64,000 nucleotides of DNA, taken from positions 48,313 to 112,312 of the forward strand of contig JAKCPI010001998.1 of the NCBI GenBank assembly GCA_023213315.1, given 5' to 3'. This stretch comes from Euborellia annulipes (Eukaryota > Arthropoda > Insecta > Dermaptera > Anisolabididae). The position numbers and the translations under genes are program-made. Positions 43,089 through 54,059 of the stretch are shown here, piece after piece. The notes under the pieces are model-generated. The model saw only the letters and a list, made by a program, of their open reading frames with translations, had not been told where the DNA came from and ran no database searches. Within the stretch, counting starts at the first letter, position 1. Every line of letters starts with the position of its first letter.

Positions 43089-44127
43089 AAAAATCTGGTG
43101 TGACTGGCGCACAGCACACAACTTTCTCTTACCCTTCGGTAAGAGAAAGTTGCGCACTGTGCTGGTCACACCAGATTTTTTGTGTCGAGATATATTTAGT
43201 TTCCGATAGCACCTTAGTTTCAAACTTGCATTTTAATTGTTGACTGCTTCAAATAAACTATGGTTATTTGTCAAAATTTTAATCTCATATTTGGACATTT
43301 TATACACAATATAGAATCGTAAATAAATACAAAATTTCATAAGAATTGGAAAAAAAAATTTTAAATGCCTAAAAAGTTCCAAAGGGGACCCCCTTTTGAA
43401 TCGAAATTAACATACAAATCCCTATAGGAAATTAACATTGTTCCTATGCGAAGATGAGGTGGAAAGGGAATTTAAAAAGAGTAGAGAGAGACGATAATGT
43501 TTGCAAGTGAGAGAGAGACATATATGTTTTCTTTGAAACAATTAAAGACACAAATAAATTTAAAATAAATGGGAATTTAAATAATAATTGATTTTTAATC
43601 TAATAAAAAGAAAAAATTTAAATTCCGTTACCATGGCAACCATTTCTATCTTTCCTATGAAGAACAAGAGTAAAGTGGTCTTCAGAAGATTTCAACGGCA
43701 AAATGAGAATATACATTTTAAAGAGCATCTAAAAAATAGTTCATTTATGAATTTTAAAAAAAAATCCTTGGAGGGAATTTTGAGAAAATCGAAAAAAACT
43801 GAAAAAGTACATCAGTAAAGTACTAGTACTTTTTGGCCGATTTTGTTCAAAAGCTTATTTTGAGATTCTTCAAAGGTACCTAAGTTAAATATAAAATTTC
43901 AATCCGCTAGCTCAACTCCTTCATGCTAAAAATCTGTCCACACACACAGACACACACACAGACACACACACACACACACACACACAGACCAATTTGCGGG
44001 ACCCACTTTTTTGGACTCAGGGGACCTCAAAACATGTATATCCATCAAAATCTGGACATCGAATTTTTGACATGATCGCAATACTTTCTCTCTCTATATA
44101 TTTCATATATAGGCTAAGAGAAAGTAA
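43089..44127 (-). mobile_element. HINE, long subfamily, complete
   Basis: 3' hairpin AAATCTGGTGTGACTGGC...; then the GAGATATATTTAGTTTCC, ACCTTAGTTTCAAACTTG and GGTTACCATGGC-type body; a CACACAGACACACA block; 5' hairpin TATATAGGCTAAGAGAAAGT. Confidence 0.95.
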
Positions 44128-44129
44128 AA

Positions 44130-44213
44130 AATGACAACCCAAGTTTTGAACTTGGGATCCCTGGATTACTAATCCTCTCCTCTACCCTTTACGCTATCAG
44201 TTGTTGTTGTTGA
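44130..44213 (-). repeat. tRNA-like end of unit X, inverted copy
   Basis: On the minus strand the T-arm-like CCAAGTTCAAAACTTGG is a perfect 5-bp stem, and TAGCGTAAAGGG is in the A-box position. It is the counterpart of 41754-41830. The rest of unit X lies beyond the Helitron-like insertion at 46993. Confidence 0.7.
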
Positions 44214-44630
44214 TCAAGAGTCGCGGGAGCGACTCGTCGCCGAGCATGTGAAAAGCAAAAGAAAGCAAAGAAACTCTTAATACTACCATTTAGTTGATAT
44301 TCCAATAGATGCCAATGGCCCATTGCATTTAGATGGACGAGTCGTCCCTAGACTATATTATCAAGAATGATTTTAAATCCTTAATAAAAGATAGGGACGT
44401 GAAAAAATTTTTTTTGAGAAACTTTTCTCTTTCTGGGCGAATATCTCAAAAAGGTTTTAAGATATCGGAGCAAAATTTTTTTTATATTAAACTAGAATAA
44501 ATAAGGATTATTTTGAGCACGAATTCAAAAAAAAATTCCAGTGCCAAAAAGAATGGCAGAGGCTCAAATTTGAGATTTTGCCGATTTCGGAAGGTCAAAA
44601 GTTAGTCTCTTATTTTTCCTTTTTTTTTTA

Positions 44631-45656
44631 CTTTCTCTTAGCCTATATATGAAATATATAGGAGAGAAAGTATTGCGATCATGTCAAAAATTCGATGTCG
44701 AGATTTTGATGGATATACATGTTTTGAGGTCCCCTGAGTCCAAAAAAGTGGGTCCCGCAAATTGGTCTGTGTGTGTGTGTGTGTGTATGTATGTGTGTGT
44801 GTGTGTCTGTATGTGTGTGTGTCTGTATGTGTGGACAGATTTTTAGCATGAAGGAATTGAGCTACCGGATTGAAATTTTATATTTAACTTAGGTACCTTC
44901 CCACACGCTCAAAATAAGCTTTTGAACAAAATCGGCCAAAAAGTACTAGTACTTTACTGATGTACTTTTTCAGTTTTTTTCGATTTTCTCAAAATTCCCT
45001 CAAGGATTTTTTTTAAAATTCAAAAATCAATTATTTTTTAGATGCTCTTTAAAATGTATATTCTCATTTTGCCGTTGAAATCTTCTGAAGACCACTTTAC
45101 TCTTGTTCTTCATAGGAAAGATAGAAATGGTTGCCATGGTAACGGAATTTAAATCTTTTTCTTTTTATTAGATTAAAAATCAATTATTATTTAAATTCCC
45201 ATTTATTTTAAATTTATTTGTGTCTTTAATTGCTTAGGAGAAAACTTATATCTCTCTCTCTCACTTGCAAACATTATCGCCTGTCTCTCCGCCTTCTCTC
45301 ATAGGCCTAATGTTAATTTCCTATAGGGATTTGTATGTTAATTTCGATTCAAAAGGGGGTCCCCTTTGGAACTTTTTACGCATTTAAAATTTTTTTTTCC
45401 AATTCTTATGAAATTTTGTATTTATTTACGATTCTATATTGTGTATAAAATGTCCAAATATGAGATTAAAATTTTGAAAAATAACCATAGTTTATTTCAA
45501 GCAGTCAACAATTAAAATGCAAGTTTGAAACTAAGGTGCTATCGGAAACTAAATATATCTCGACACAAAAAATCTGGTGTGACCAGCACAGTGCGCAACT
45601 TTCTCTTACCGAAGGGTAAGAGAAAGTTGTGTGCTGTGCGCCAGTCACACCAGATT
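44631..45656 (+). mobile_element. HINE, long subfamily, complete, in a known empty site
   Basis: ACTTTCTCTTAGCC follows a T-run and AGTCACACCAGA precedes another T-run. In Helitron-like copy A the corresponding poly-T (1517-1548) is uninterrupted. The internal block is (GT)n with GTAT variants. Confidence 0.95.
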
Positions 45657-46014
45657 TTTTTTTTTCTTTTTCATTCTTTTCTTCAATTTTCAAATTTTTA
45701 GACAAAGCTACAGGTTTCCCTGCTGGACCGATTTGGATGAAATTTAAAATACAAATAGATACTATCAAAAACCCGATACCTTTGATATAAAATTTCATTT
45801 TGGATCAAAAGTGACTTTTAGAGAGGTATTCAAAATTTCAAATTTGTCCTATCTTTAACATGGCCAAAAGACAATTTTGACTATTTTGCTCCCTGATGAC
45901 GTCATCTAGGAACATATCTATTAATATTAGTAATTTTCATCCCTATTGGAATAACAATTTTTAGGATAAATCCATTCAGATAGAAATACAATAGATTAAC
46001 GTGATAAGAAGAAG

Positions 46015-46595
46015 TGCTACCAACATAACAAAAATAAAAAACCTAAAATTTTGTAAAATTTGGTGAAATCCTATGTTTATCGTTTTGAATGGATACCAAA
46101 CGATGTATTTAAATTCTACCAACATAACAAAAATAAAAAACCTAAAATTTGGTGAAATCCTATGTTTATCGTTTTGAATGGATACCAAACGATGTATTTA
46201 AATTCTACCAACATAACAAAAATAAAAAACCTAAAATTTTATAAAATTTAGGGAAATCCTATGGTTATCGTTTTGAATGGATACCAAACGATGTATTTAC
46301 ATCCTACTAACATAACAAAAATAAAAATCCTACAATTTTATAAAATTAGGTGAAATTTTATGTTTATCGTTTTGAATGGATACCAAACGATGTATTTACA
46401 TCCTACCAACATAACAAAAATAAAAATCCTAAAATTTTATAAAATTTGGTGAAATCTTATGTTTATCGTTTTGAATGGATACCAAAAGATGTATTTACAT
46501 TCTACCAACATAACAAAAATAAAAAATCTAAAATTTTATAAAATTTGGTGAAATCCTATGTTTATCATTTTGAATTAATACCAAACGATGTATTT
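46015..46595. repeat. 99-bp minisatellite, about 6 units
   Basis: Same unit as 1903-2695 (ACCAACATAACAAAAATAAA), one unit partly deleted near 46138-46150. Fewer units than in copy A. Confidence 0.85.
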
Positions 46596-46708
46596 ATTTT
46601 TTACTGTTTGGAATGCATATTAAAAGATCTATTCATGGGATAACTTAATATTTAATAAACAAAAATTATTAAATAAAATTTAAATGTAATATTTCACAAA
46701 AAGAAGTG

Positions 46709-46991
46709 AAATCTCAGCCAAAAACATCGGAGATGCAAAAAGGGGCGCCTCGCATTATTTTTGCCCAGCGTCGAGGTGAAATCAAAAAAATGCGCCTCGC
46801 TTTTCTGATTTATATAAAAGCGAGGATATATGAAACAAATAAAATTCTGTAGGGGTTTTATTTAAGTGAAAATATTTCCTCGCTTTTATATAAATCAGAA
46901 AAGCGAGGCGCATTTTTTTGATTTCACCTCGACGCTGGGCAAAAATAATGCGAGGCGCCCCCTTTTGCATCTCCGATGTTTTTGGCTGAGA
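46709..46991. repeat. Long hairpin at the 5' end of Helitron-like copy B
   Basis: As at 2806-3085; one arm differs by small changes near 46960 (CGCCCCC). Confidence 0.8.
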
Positions 46992-46992
46992 T

Positions 46993-47180
46993 ATGCTTTT
47001 CTTTGAGCCTTATAACAATCCTTTTCAGATTTTAAAATTTCAGATGAGAAAAAAAAATTGTTACAGGGCGCATTGGACGAAAAGATCGGTCAGGATACAA
47101 ATATTTTTCAGTATAGATTCACCATATAAAAGGAGATCAAAATCGGTGACGAGTCAACCATGTACTCTCCTTGTGAGTGA
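46993..47180 (-). repeat. Unit X, distal part, inverted
   Basis: ATGCTTTTCTTTGAGCCTTA through CAAAATCGGTGACGAGTC to TGTACTCTCCTTGTGAG is the complement of 41565-41745. Confidence 0.8.
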
Positions 47181-47219
47181 ATGTGTGTGTGAATGAGAAA
47201 TAAGTGTGAATATTTAAAA

Positions 47220-47876
47220 AAAATCTGGTGTGACCGGCGCACAGCACACAACTTTCTCTTACCTTCGTTGAACGAAAGTTGTGTACTGTGCTTTTCTCAC
47301 CAGATTTTTTGTGTCGACATGTATTTAGTTTCCGACAGTACGGTACATTCGATTTTCAAGATGTAAAATTTATAAGTATGGGAAAATATTTATATTTTGT
47401 TACCATGGCAACCATTTCTCCTATCTTTTCTATGGAGTACGAGAGTAAAGTGGTCTTCAGAAGATTTCAATCACAAAATGAGAATATACATTTTAAAGAA
47501 CAACTAAAAAATAATTGATTTTTGAATTTAAAAAAAAATCGTTGGAGCGAATTTTGAGAAAATCGAAAAAAACTGAAAAAGTGCATCAGTAAAGTGCTAG
47601 TACTCTTTGGTCGATTTTGTTCAAAAGCTTCGTGTCACGTCCCATGGGGGTGCCTAACTTAAATGTAAAATTTCAACTTCCTAGCTCTTTTCGTTCTTGA
47701 GATATTTTGTTCACAGACACACAGACAGACCATGTCGCGAAAACCACTTTTTTGGATTCAGGGGACCTCAAAACGTGAAGATCCATCAAAATCTCGACAT
47801 CGAATTTTCGACATGAATCCAATACTTTCTCTCTCTATATATATTAACATATATATAGAGGTAAGAGAAAGTAAAA
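47220..47876 (-). mobile_element. HINE, short subfamily, complete
   Basis: 3' hairpin from ATCTGGTGTGACCGGCGC, full body with ACCATGGCAACCATTTC, a very short ACACAGACAG microsatellite remnant, and 5' hairpin to AGAGGTAAGAGAAAGT. Confidence 0.95.
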
Positions 47877-47879
47877 AGA

Positions 47880-48470
47880 AGAATTTTTATTCGCTTTCGA
47901 CTGGCTCATTTCTCTGTAGAGGTTTAAACACCCATGCTTCTCATGGAATATGATCATGTGTTCCTTCTAGATATGTTTTATTATTAATATGTCTATAAAC
48001 TCTTGTTTAAATATTAGCTCGTAAAAGTATTTAATTTTTTTTCTGCATATTGATTGATCCATAACATAGAGGTGATATTATCACAACCTTCTTTTTTTCA
48101 AAAATTAAATAAAGGAGTTAGAAAAAAAAGACAGTGTAAATATACATGAAATTAAATTATCTTTAATATTAAAAAAAAAAAAAAGGTATAAAAGAATTTA
48201 TTTGAAAATAAAATAATATGATACAAAAAAAAAGGAGTAATAAAAATATTTAATTCAATTTAATGTGAAAACTTCGTTTTTTTTACCCCCCCCCCCCTGC
48301 CCCTGCCCCAGTCTCATCAACCTGTGTAAAGTAATTTTATTTTAAACCATCCGAGCGAATAAATGTAATGGGAATTTCTTATATAATAATATTAATGGAA
48401 AATTTTTATAATATTAAACGAATATAAACAAAACAAGATTTTTTTTTTTTAAACATAAAATATTCTAAAG
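47880..48470. other. AT-rich unassigned DNA with C and A runs
   Basis: Contains a C-run near 48286-48298. No feature recognised. Confidence 0.4.
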
Positions 48471-48474
48471 GCAA

Positions 48475-50150
48475 TAGAAGAGGGAGCGGGCAGCTAGGAA
48501 GTAAGCCTCTACAAAATGAAACTCAAGAGTAGTGGAGACAGTTTCGACTATAATTAAATATCGCCATCCTCAGTCCATTTTCGAGCTGTAAGCATTGTAC
48601 AATTTTTGTAATATTAAGTTACTACAATAGGTAATACAAGTTGTGTGTGTAATGGTGTAAAAGATTGATGTAAATATTTAAAATTTTGTAAAAAAAATTT
48701 TTTAAATTTTGAATAATTAGATTCTTTATAATAACTAGATCAGTGGTTCCCAACCTGGGGGCGATCGCCCCCAAGGGGGCGATTTGGGTTTTCAGGGGGG
48801 CGATAAATAAGCGGGGGGCGATTGGGGGGCGATGAGTATTCAAAGGGAGAAAAATTATTAGTTTACTAAAATTTAAAAAAATAAAAATCAAAGAGAAAAA
48901 TCTCCTATTTACAGGATGGTCAGGATAGAAGAGGACAAAATATTATCATAAAAATAAAATAGCCTGAAGATAATTCCAATCTAGAATTGAAACGTAACTT
49001 TTAGCTCAAATCTTGAAATTTCAATTAAAAAAATCATTTTCTTGAATTTTTTTTGCTCAGGGGGTCCGGGCCCTTTAAGCTCAAATCAAGTTTGATTTTT
49101 TCACGACTCAGGATAGCTAAAAACGCAGATTTCAGTGGCTAATTTTCAAAAAATTTTCCATACCCCCAGTTTCTCCCGGAAGTCGTCTGACAGGATCTGT
49201 CCTCGATAAATTATTGTTGCTCTATGTTTAGGAAATTTTGAAAAATTTTTATATAACTTTATTTAAATAAATATTGTAAGCTATGTATAACTAACGTATT
49301 TAAAAGTTGTGTCAAAAACTGAGTAAAAAAGTGTTGGCATGAAGGCCACAATAGCCTTTTACATACTAAAAAAAAAATCAAGTTTTTTTTTTTTTTTTTT
49401 GGGGGGGGGCGTATTACTAAGTAGCCCCGGGGCCTGTCAAGTCTGTCTGCGGCCCTGTATATAGGCCTACGGTAATAAAATTGTTTAAAATAATAAGACT
49501 CCTTTATTATTTACACTTTACTTCAAATTAAAATTAGGCATACAATGAAAATGTAAAGGGGGCGATAGGTGTTAGTCAACCTCCAGAAAGGGGCGATGGG
49601 TCAAAAAAGGTTGGGAACCACTGAACTAGATGATATACATTTTTTTAATTTTTATTTCAACGCGGGTCGTCACCTTAATTTCCCGTCTATAGGAATTGCT
49701 TGACCTGGGATTATCTCTTTATTTGTGAAAACAAAAATATTATAAAAAGACATTGACCGTTCTTAAGAGGTCACTGATTTAATTTTTAATAAAGATCGAA
49801 ATGTTAATATAATTTTAAAGAATAAAAAACTAATTAGAACAATTTTGTCACTGGAGCTGAATGTATCGTATATAAAACGCTCTTAGCATTTTATGTATAT
49901 TAATATCCACCTATTGACAACTCTACATTTGACTCAATGCATTGGCATTTGAGTGCATACTGTATGTTGAAAAATATTTTTCTTGTATATATGAATATTT
50001 TTAATATTACAAAAATTGTACAATGCTTACAGCTCGAAAATGGACTGAGGATGGCGATATTTAATTATAGCCGAAACTGTCCCCACTACTCTTGAGTTTC
50101 ATTTCGTAGAGGCTTACTTCCTGGCTGCCCGCTCCCTCTTCTATTGTTGA
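48475..50150. repeat. Penelope-like inverted-repeat pair with long spacer
   Basis: Arms 48478-48613 and 50008-50148 are inverted and close to identical (GAAGAGGGAGCGGGCAGC ... mirrored). The sense strand of each reads GGACTGAGGATGGC, then an AT loop, then GCCGAAACTGTC. The spacer holds the hAT element at 48741-49623 and otherwise unassigned AT-rich DNA. Confidence 0.7.
48741..49623. mobile_element. 883-bp non-autonomous hAT element
   Basis: TIR CAGTGGTTCCCAACCT / AGGTTGGGAACCACTG with a perfect 8-bp duplication AACTAGAT (48733-48740 and 49624-49631). The ends are rich in GGGGGCGAT words. No transposase is encoded. Confidence 0.95.
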
Positions 50151-50259
50151 TATACAACAGCCACTTCACATATTGTCATATTCTATATAAGAAGTGGGCG
50201 GGGTGAGGGAGGGGGGAGGGTGGAAGAATATCCAGCAGTTAAGCTTGATGCAGTTTTTT

Positions 50260-50937
50260 ACTTTCTCTTACCTCTATATATATGTTAATATATAGAGAGA
50301 GAAAGTATTGGATTCATGTAAAAAATTCGATGTCGAGATTTTGATGGATCTTCACGTTTTGAGGTCCCCTGAATCCAAAAAAGTGGTTTTCGCGACATGG
50401 TCTGTCTGTGTGTCTGTGTGTGTGTCTGTGTGTGTGTGTCTGTGAACAAAATATCTCAAGAACGAAAAGAGCGAGAAGGTTGAAATTTTATATTTAAGTT
50501 AGGCACCCCCATGGGACGTGACACGAAGCTTTTGAACAAAATCGGCCCAAAAGTACTAGTACTTTATTGATGTAGTTTTTCAGTTTTTTTTTCGATTTTC
50601 TCAAAATTTGCTCCAACGAATTTTTTTTAATTTCAAAAATAAATTATTTTTTACATTCTCGTTAAAATGTATATTCTCATTTTGTGATTGAAATCTTCTG
50701 AAGACCACATTACTCTTGTACTTCATAGGAAAGATAGGAGAAATGGTTGCCATGGTAACAAAATATAAATATTTTCGCATACTTATAAATTTTACATCTT
50801 GAAAATCGAATGTACCGTACTGTCGGAAACTAAATATATCTCGACACAAAAAATCTGGTGCGACAAGCACAGTACACAACTTTCGATTACCGAAGTTAAG
50901 AGAAAGTTGTGTGCTGTGCGCCAGTCACACCAGATTT
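50260..50937 (+). mobile_element. HINE, short subfamily, complete
   Basis: ACTTTCTCTTACCTCTATAT 5' hairpin, GTCTGTGTGTCTGTG block, body, and 3' hairpin ending AGTCACACCAGA. Confidence 0.95.
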
Positions 50938-50939
50938 TT

Positions 50940-51282
50940 ATTAATAATTTCGTTAATAATTAACAGATTTTTACGAATGAATGCTACTGGTATGATATTA
51001 AGATCATTGTTTTGTCTAATAATGTCAACCGACTATCTTGTCACTACCAGCTGTAATATTTGACACTTATACTGTAAGTAAAAATAAAAAAATCATTGTG
51101 TGGTTTTATGAAACCACGATATAAGTGAAACTTTTTTCGGATTGTAGACGTTTAACTGAAAATTTTCAGAAAATTATTCAATTAAGGGTATTAAAATCGC
51201 GTTTGTAATCTCAACTTAATAATTGGAAAATGGGAAATCAATAGAGGCATATTAAAAACTGTGAACAATATTTATTTAGTAA
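50940..51282. other. Unassigned DNA with fragments of other repeats
   Basis: 50940-50985 matches the palindrome-B core (AATTAACAGATTTTTACGAA) and 51010-51075 resembles the 33082-33549 arm (AATGTCAACCGACTATCTTG). Confidence 0.5.
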
Positions 51283-51402
51283 CTAGCCGCGCCGCCCGCC
51301 AAAGGCGGGCGGCGCGTCTAAGCAGGGGGCTACGCCTCCCTGGACCCCCCACCAGCTGACTCGGGCGGACAGACAGACGGACACCGCTATTATATTTATA
51401 GA
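51283..51402 (-). mobile_element. Complete 120-bp Helitron
   Basis: On the minus strand it begins TCTATAAATATAATAG after a host A. It then has a GTCTGTCTGTC block and GGGGTCCAGGGAGG. A 13-bp perfect hairpin (CGCGCCGCCCGCC / GGCGGGCGGCGCG with a TTT loop) is followed by GCTAG and a host T. TC start, 3' hairpin, CTAG end and A/T insertion are all present. Far too short to be autonomous. Confidence 0.8.
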
Positions 51403-51466
51403 TTGAAGATTTGAATTATTAAATCTCACAATTATTTTTTTATAATTCGTTATATACCGGGTGGGC

Positions 51467-53027
51467 CAATAGTGCGTGGACGGAAGATTGTAGGCTTATT
51501 AACGGACATTTTTAAAATTTATTGATCGCACATAATGTGGGGCCTTTAGGGCTACAAATTAAAAATATTTTTGTTCCAATTGCACCTCATATACAGGGTG
51601 GTCCATACCAAAGTTATGTTTTTTTAAATGGAACGCCCTGTATATTATTGCATATTTGGATTTTACGGCCAATTTTAGAATGAGTTTATGTCATGCAATG
51701 TATTCTAAAACAAAGCGTTTAGCCGCAAATCGGGCTTTAGTGAAAAAACTGCTGTCTGGAAAAAATTGAATATCTCGCGAACAATAAAACTTAGGGAACT
51801 GTTCTTTTGTGAGGTTACTAACCATGAAATGTACTAATGTAGGCCAGATGGGGAACCCGGAATTATTCTTATGTTGGGAGAAATGGCCATGCCAATTTGG
51901 AAAATTTCAATCATGGATAACTTCATTTTTTTCAAATGGAACATGCTACTTTTTTTATGCCATGGGACGTGAAATTCAATTATCTTTCAGCTGATATAAG
52001 GTTGTCTATATCTATCTTTGGTAGTTTTCTTTTTATTCCAAAATATCTGATAACGAAAAAAAAAAAAAAATTTATTATAGACAAAATAATTGAAAGAAAA
52101 ATTCAAACGCAAAACAAAATCGTAATAAATGGACAAATTATGCTAAATATTCGAAAATGTCTTTAAATTTTCCTTAAAATCATTTATTTGAACTTCTCAA
52201 AGAAGTCCCGCTTGCTCAAATTCGGGTTATGATTTGTCAACAAGATGGCGCACCTCCTAACCTGAACATAACCCTAATTTCTTTTTCGAGAAGTTCAAAT
52301 AAATGATTTTAAGGAAAATTTAAAGACATTTTCGAATATTTAGCATAATTTGTCCATTTATTACGATTTTGTTTTGCGTTTGAATTTTTCTTTCAATTAT
52401 TTTGTCTATAATAAATTTTTTTTTTTTTCGTTATCAGATATTTTGGAATAAAAAGAAAACTACCAAAGATAGATATAGACAACCTTATATCAGCTGAAAG
52501 ATAATTGAATTTCACGTCCCATAGCATAAAAAGAAGTAGCATGTTCCATTTGAAAAAATGAAGTTATCCATGATTGAAATTTTCCAAATTGGCATGGCCA
52601 TTTCTCCCAACATAAGAATAATTCCGGGTTCCCCATCTGGCCTACATTAGTACATTTCATGGTTAGTAACCTCACAAAAGAACAGTTCCCTAAGTTTTAT
52701 TGTTCGCGAGATATTCAATTTTTTCCAGACAGCAGTTTTTTCACTAAAGCCCGATTTGCGGCTAAACGCTTTGTTTTAGAATACATTGCATGACATAAAG
52801 TCATACTAAAATTGGCCGTAGAATCCAAATATGCAATAATATACAGGGCGTTCCATTTAAAAAAACATAACTTTGATATGGACCACCCTGTATATGAGGT
52901 GCAATTGGAACAAAAATATTTTTAATTTGTAGCCCTAAAGGCCCCACATTATGTGCGATCAACAAATTTTAAAAATGTCCGTTAATAAGCCCACAATCTT
53001 CCGTCCACGCACTATTGGCCCACCCGG
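51467..53027. mobile_element. 1.56-kb palindromic element, copy 2
   Basis: CCGGGTGGGCCAATAGTGCG at the left mirrors the right end. The arms and the roughly 90-nt loop (AAGATGGCGCACCTCCTAAC) are those of copy 1 at 22065-23621. Flanked by TATA on both sides. Confidence 0.85.
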
Positions 53028-53350
53028 TATATTAAATTTCAACTTTCTTATATTTTTCGACATACATTGTGACTTCATGACTTGTAGACGTGACGGCTTG
53101 TAACGCGACATGCTGATAGAAGAGCCAAAAAATTTGAGAGGATAAAATAAAAGTATCACTTTAAAAAAAAAAAAAAAAAAATGATTGATCCTATATAATA
53201 ATAATGTCATATATTTCTGTGAAATTATTATAAAAGAAAAAAAATTTCTAATAAGTGTTTTGTGACCGCAGGTTCCGAGGAAGAGCGCGACGGGCCCCCC
53301 TCCCCCCAACCTTCTGAGAAAAAAGCGTCGCACAGTGGGCTGAAATAGGA
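53028..53350. other. Unassigned DNA with a short foldback fragment
   Basis: 53276-53293 repeats GAGGAAGAGCGCGACGGGC from the element at 33082-33549. GCACAGTGGGCTGAAAT (53332-53348) recurs inverted at 56893-56910. Confidence 0.4.
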
Positions 53351-54059
53351 AAAAATCTGGTGTGACTGGCGCACAGCACACAACTTTCTCTTACCTTCGG
53401 TAATCGAAAGTTGTGTTCTGTGCTTGTCACACCAGATTTTTTGTGTCGACATATATTTAGTTCCCGACAGTACGGAACATATGAATTCAAGATGTAAAAT
53501 TTATAAGTATGGGAAAATATTTATATTTTGTTACCATGGCAACCATTTCTCCTATCTTCCCTATGAAATACAAGAGTAAAGTGGTCTTCAGAAGATTTCA
53601 ATCGCAAAATGAGAATATACATTTTAAAGAGCATCTAAAAAATAATTGATTTTTGAATTTTAAAAAAAATCGTTGGAGCAAATTTTGAGAAAATCGAAAA
53701 AAACTGAAAAAGTACATCAGTAAAGTACTAGTACTCTTTGGCCGATTTTGATTAAAAGCTTATTTTTCCGGTCCCGGGGGATGTTTAACTTAAATATAAA
53801 ATTTCAACCTCATAGCTCAATTCCTTCATGCTTAAAATTGAACACACACCCACCCACCCACACACCCACCCACACACCCACCCACCCACCCACCCACCCA
53901 CCCACCCACAGACAGACCATGTCGCGAAAACCACTTTTTGGATTCAGGGGACCTCAAAACGTGAAGATCCATCAAAATCTCGACATCGAATTTTTGACAT
54001 GAAACCAATACTTTCTCTCTATATATATATTACATATATACATAGGTAAGAGAAAGTAA
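53351..54059 (-). mobile_element. HINE, short subfamily, complete, with (CACC)n
   Basis: 3' hairpin AAATCTGGTGTGACTGGC...; body; the microsatellite is a CACC-type array at 53847-53910; 5' hairpin to ATAGGTAAGAGAAAGT. Confidence 0.95.

Larger units (their letters stand above)
44214..46991 (-). mobile_element. Helitron-like element, copy B, carrying a HINE
   Basis: Same element as 1116-3085, with the same TCTCAGCC 5' start after A and the GAGTCGC/GCGACTC 3' hairpin. It interrupts unit X between CAGTTGTTGTTG and ATGCTTTTC, where the uninterrupted copy at 41740-41755 is continuous. A long HINE is inserted in its poly-T run. Confidence 0.7.

Noticed and set aside
47732..47953. Recurring open frames such as MSRKPLFWIQGTSKR and KVVFRRFQ-type peptides
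   Set aside because: They appear on both strands wherever a HINE lies, broken at different places, and are translations of the conserved non-coding HINE body and its microsatellite.
53828..54049. Thr-Pro-His repeat protein
   Set aside because: Translation of the CACC microsatellite of a HINE.
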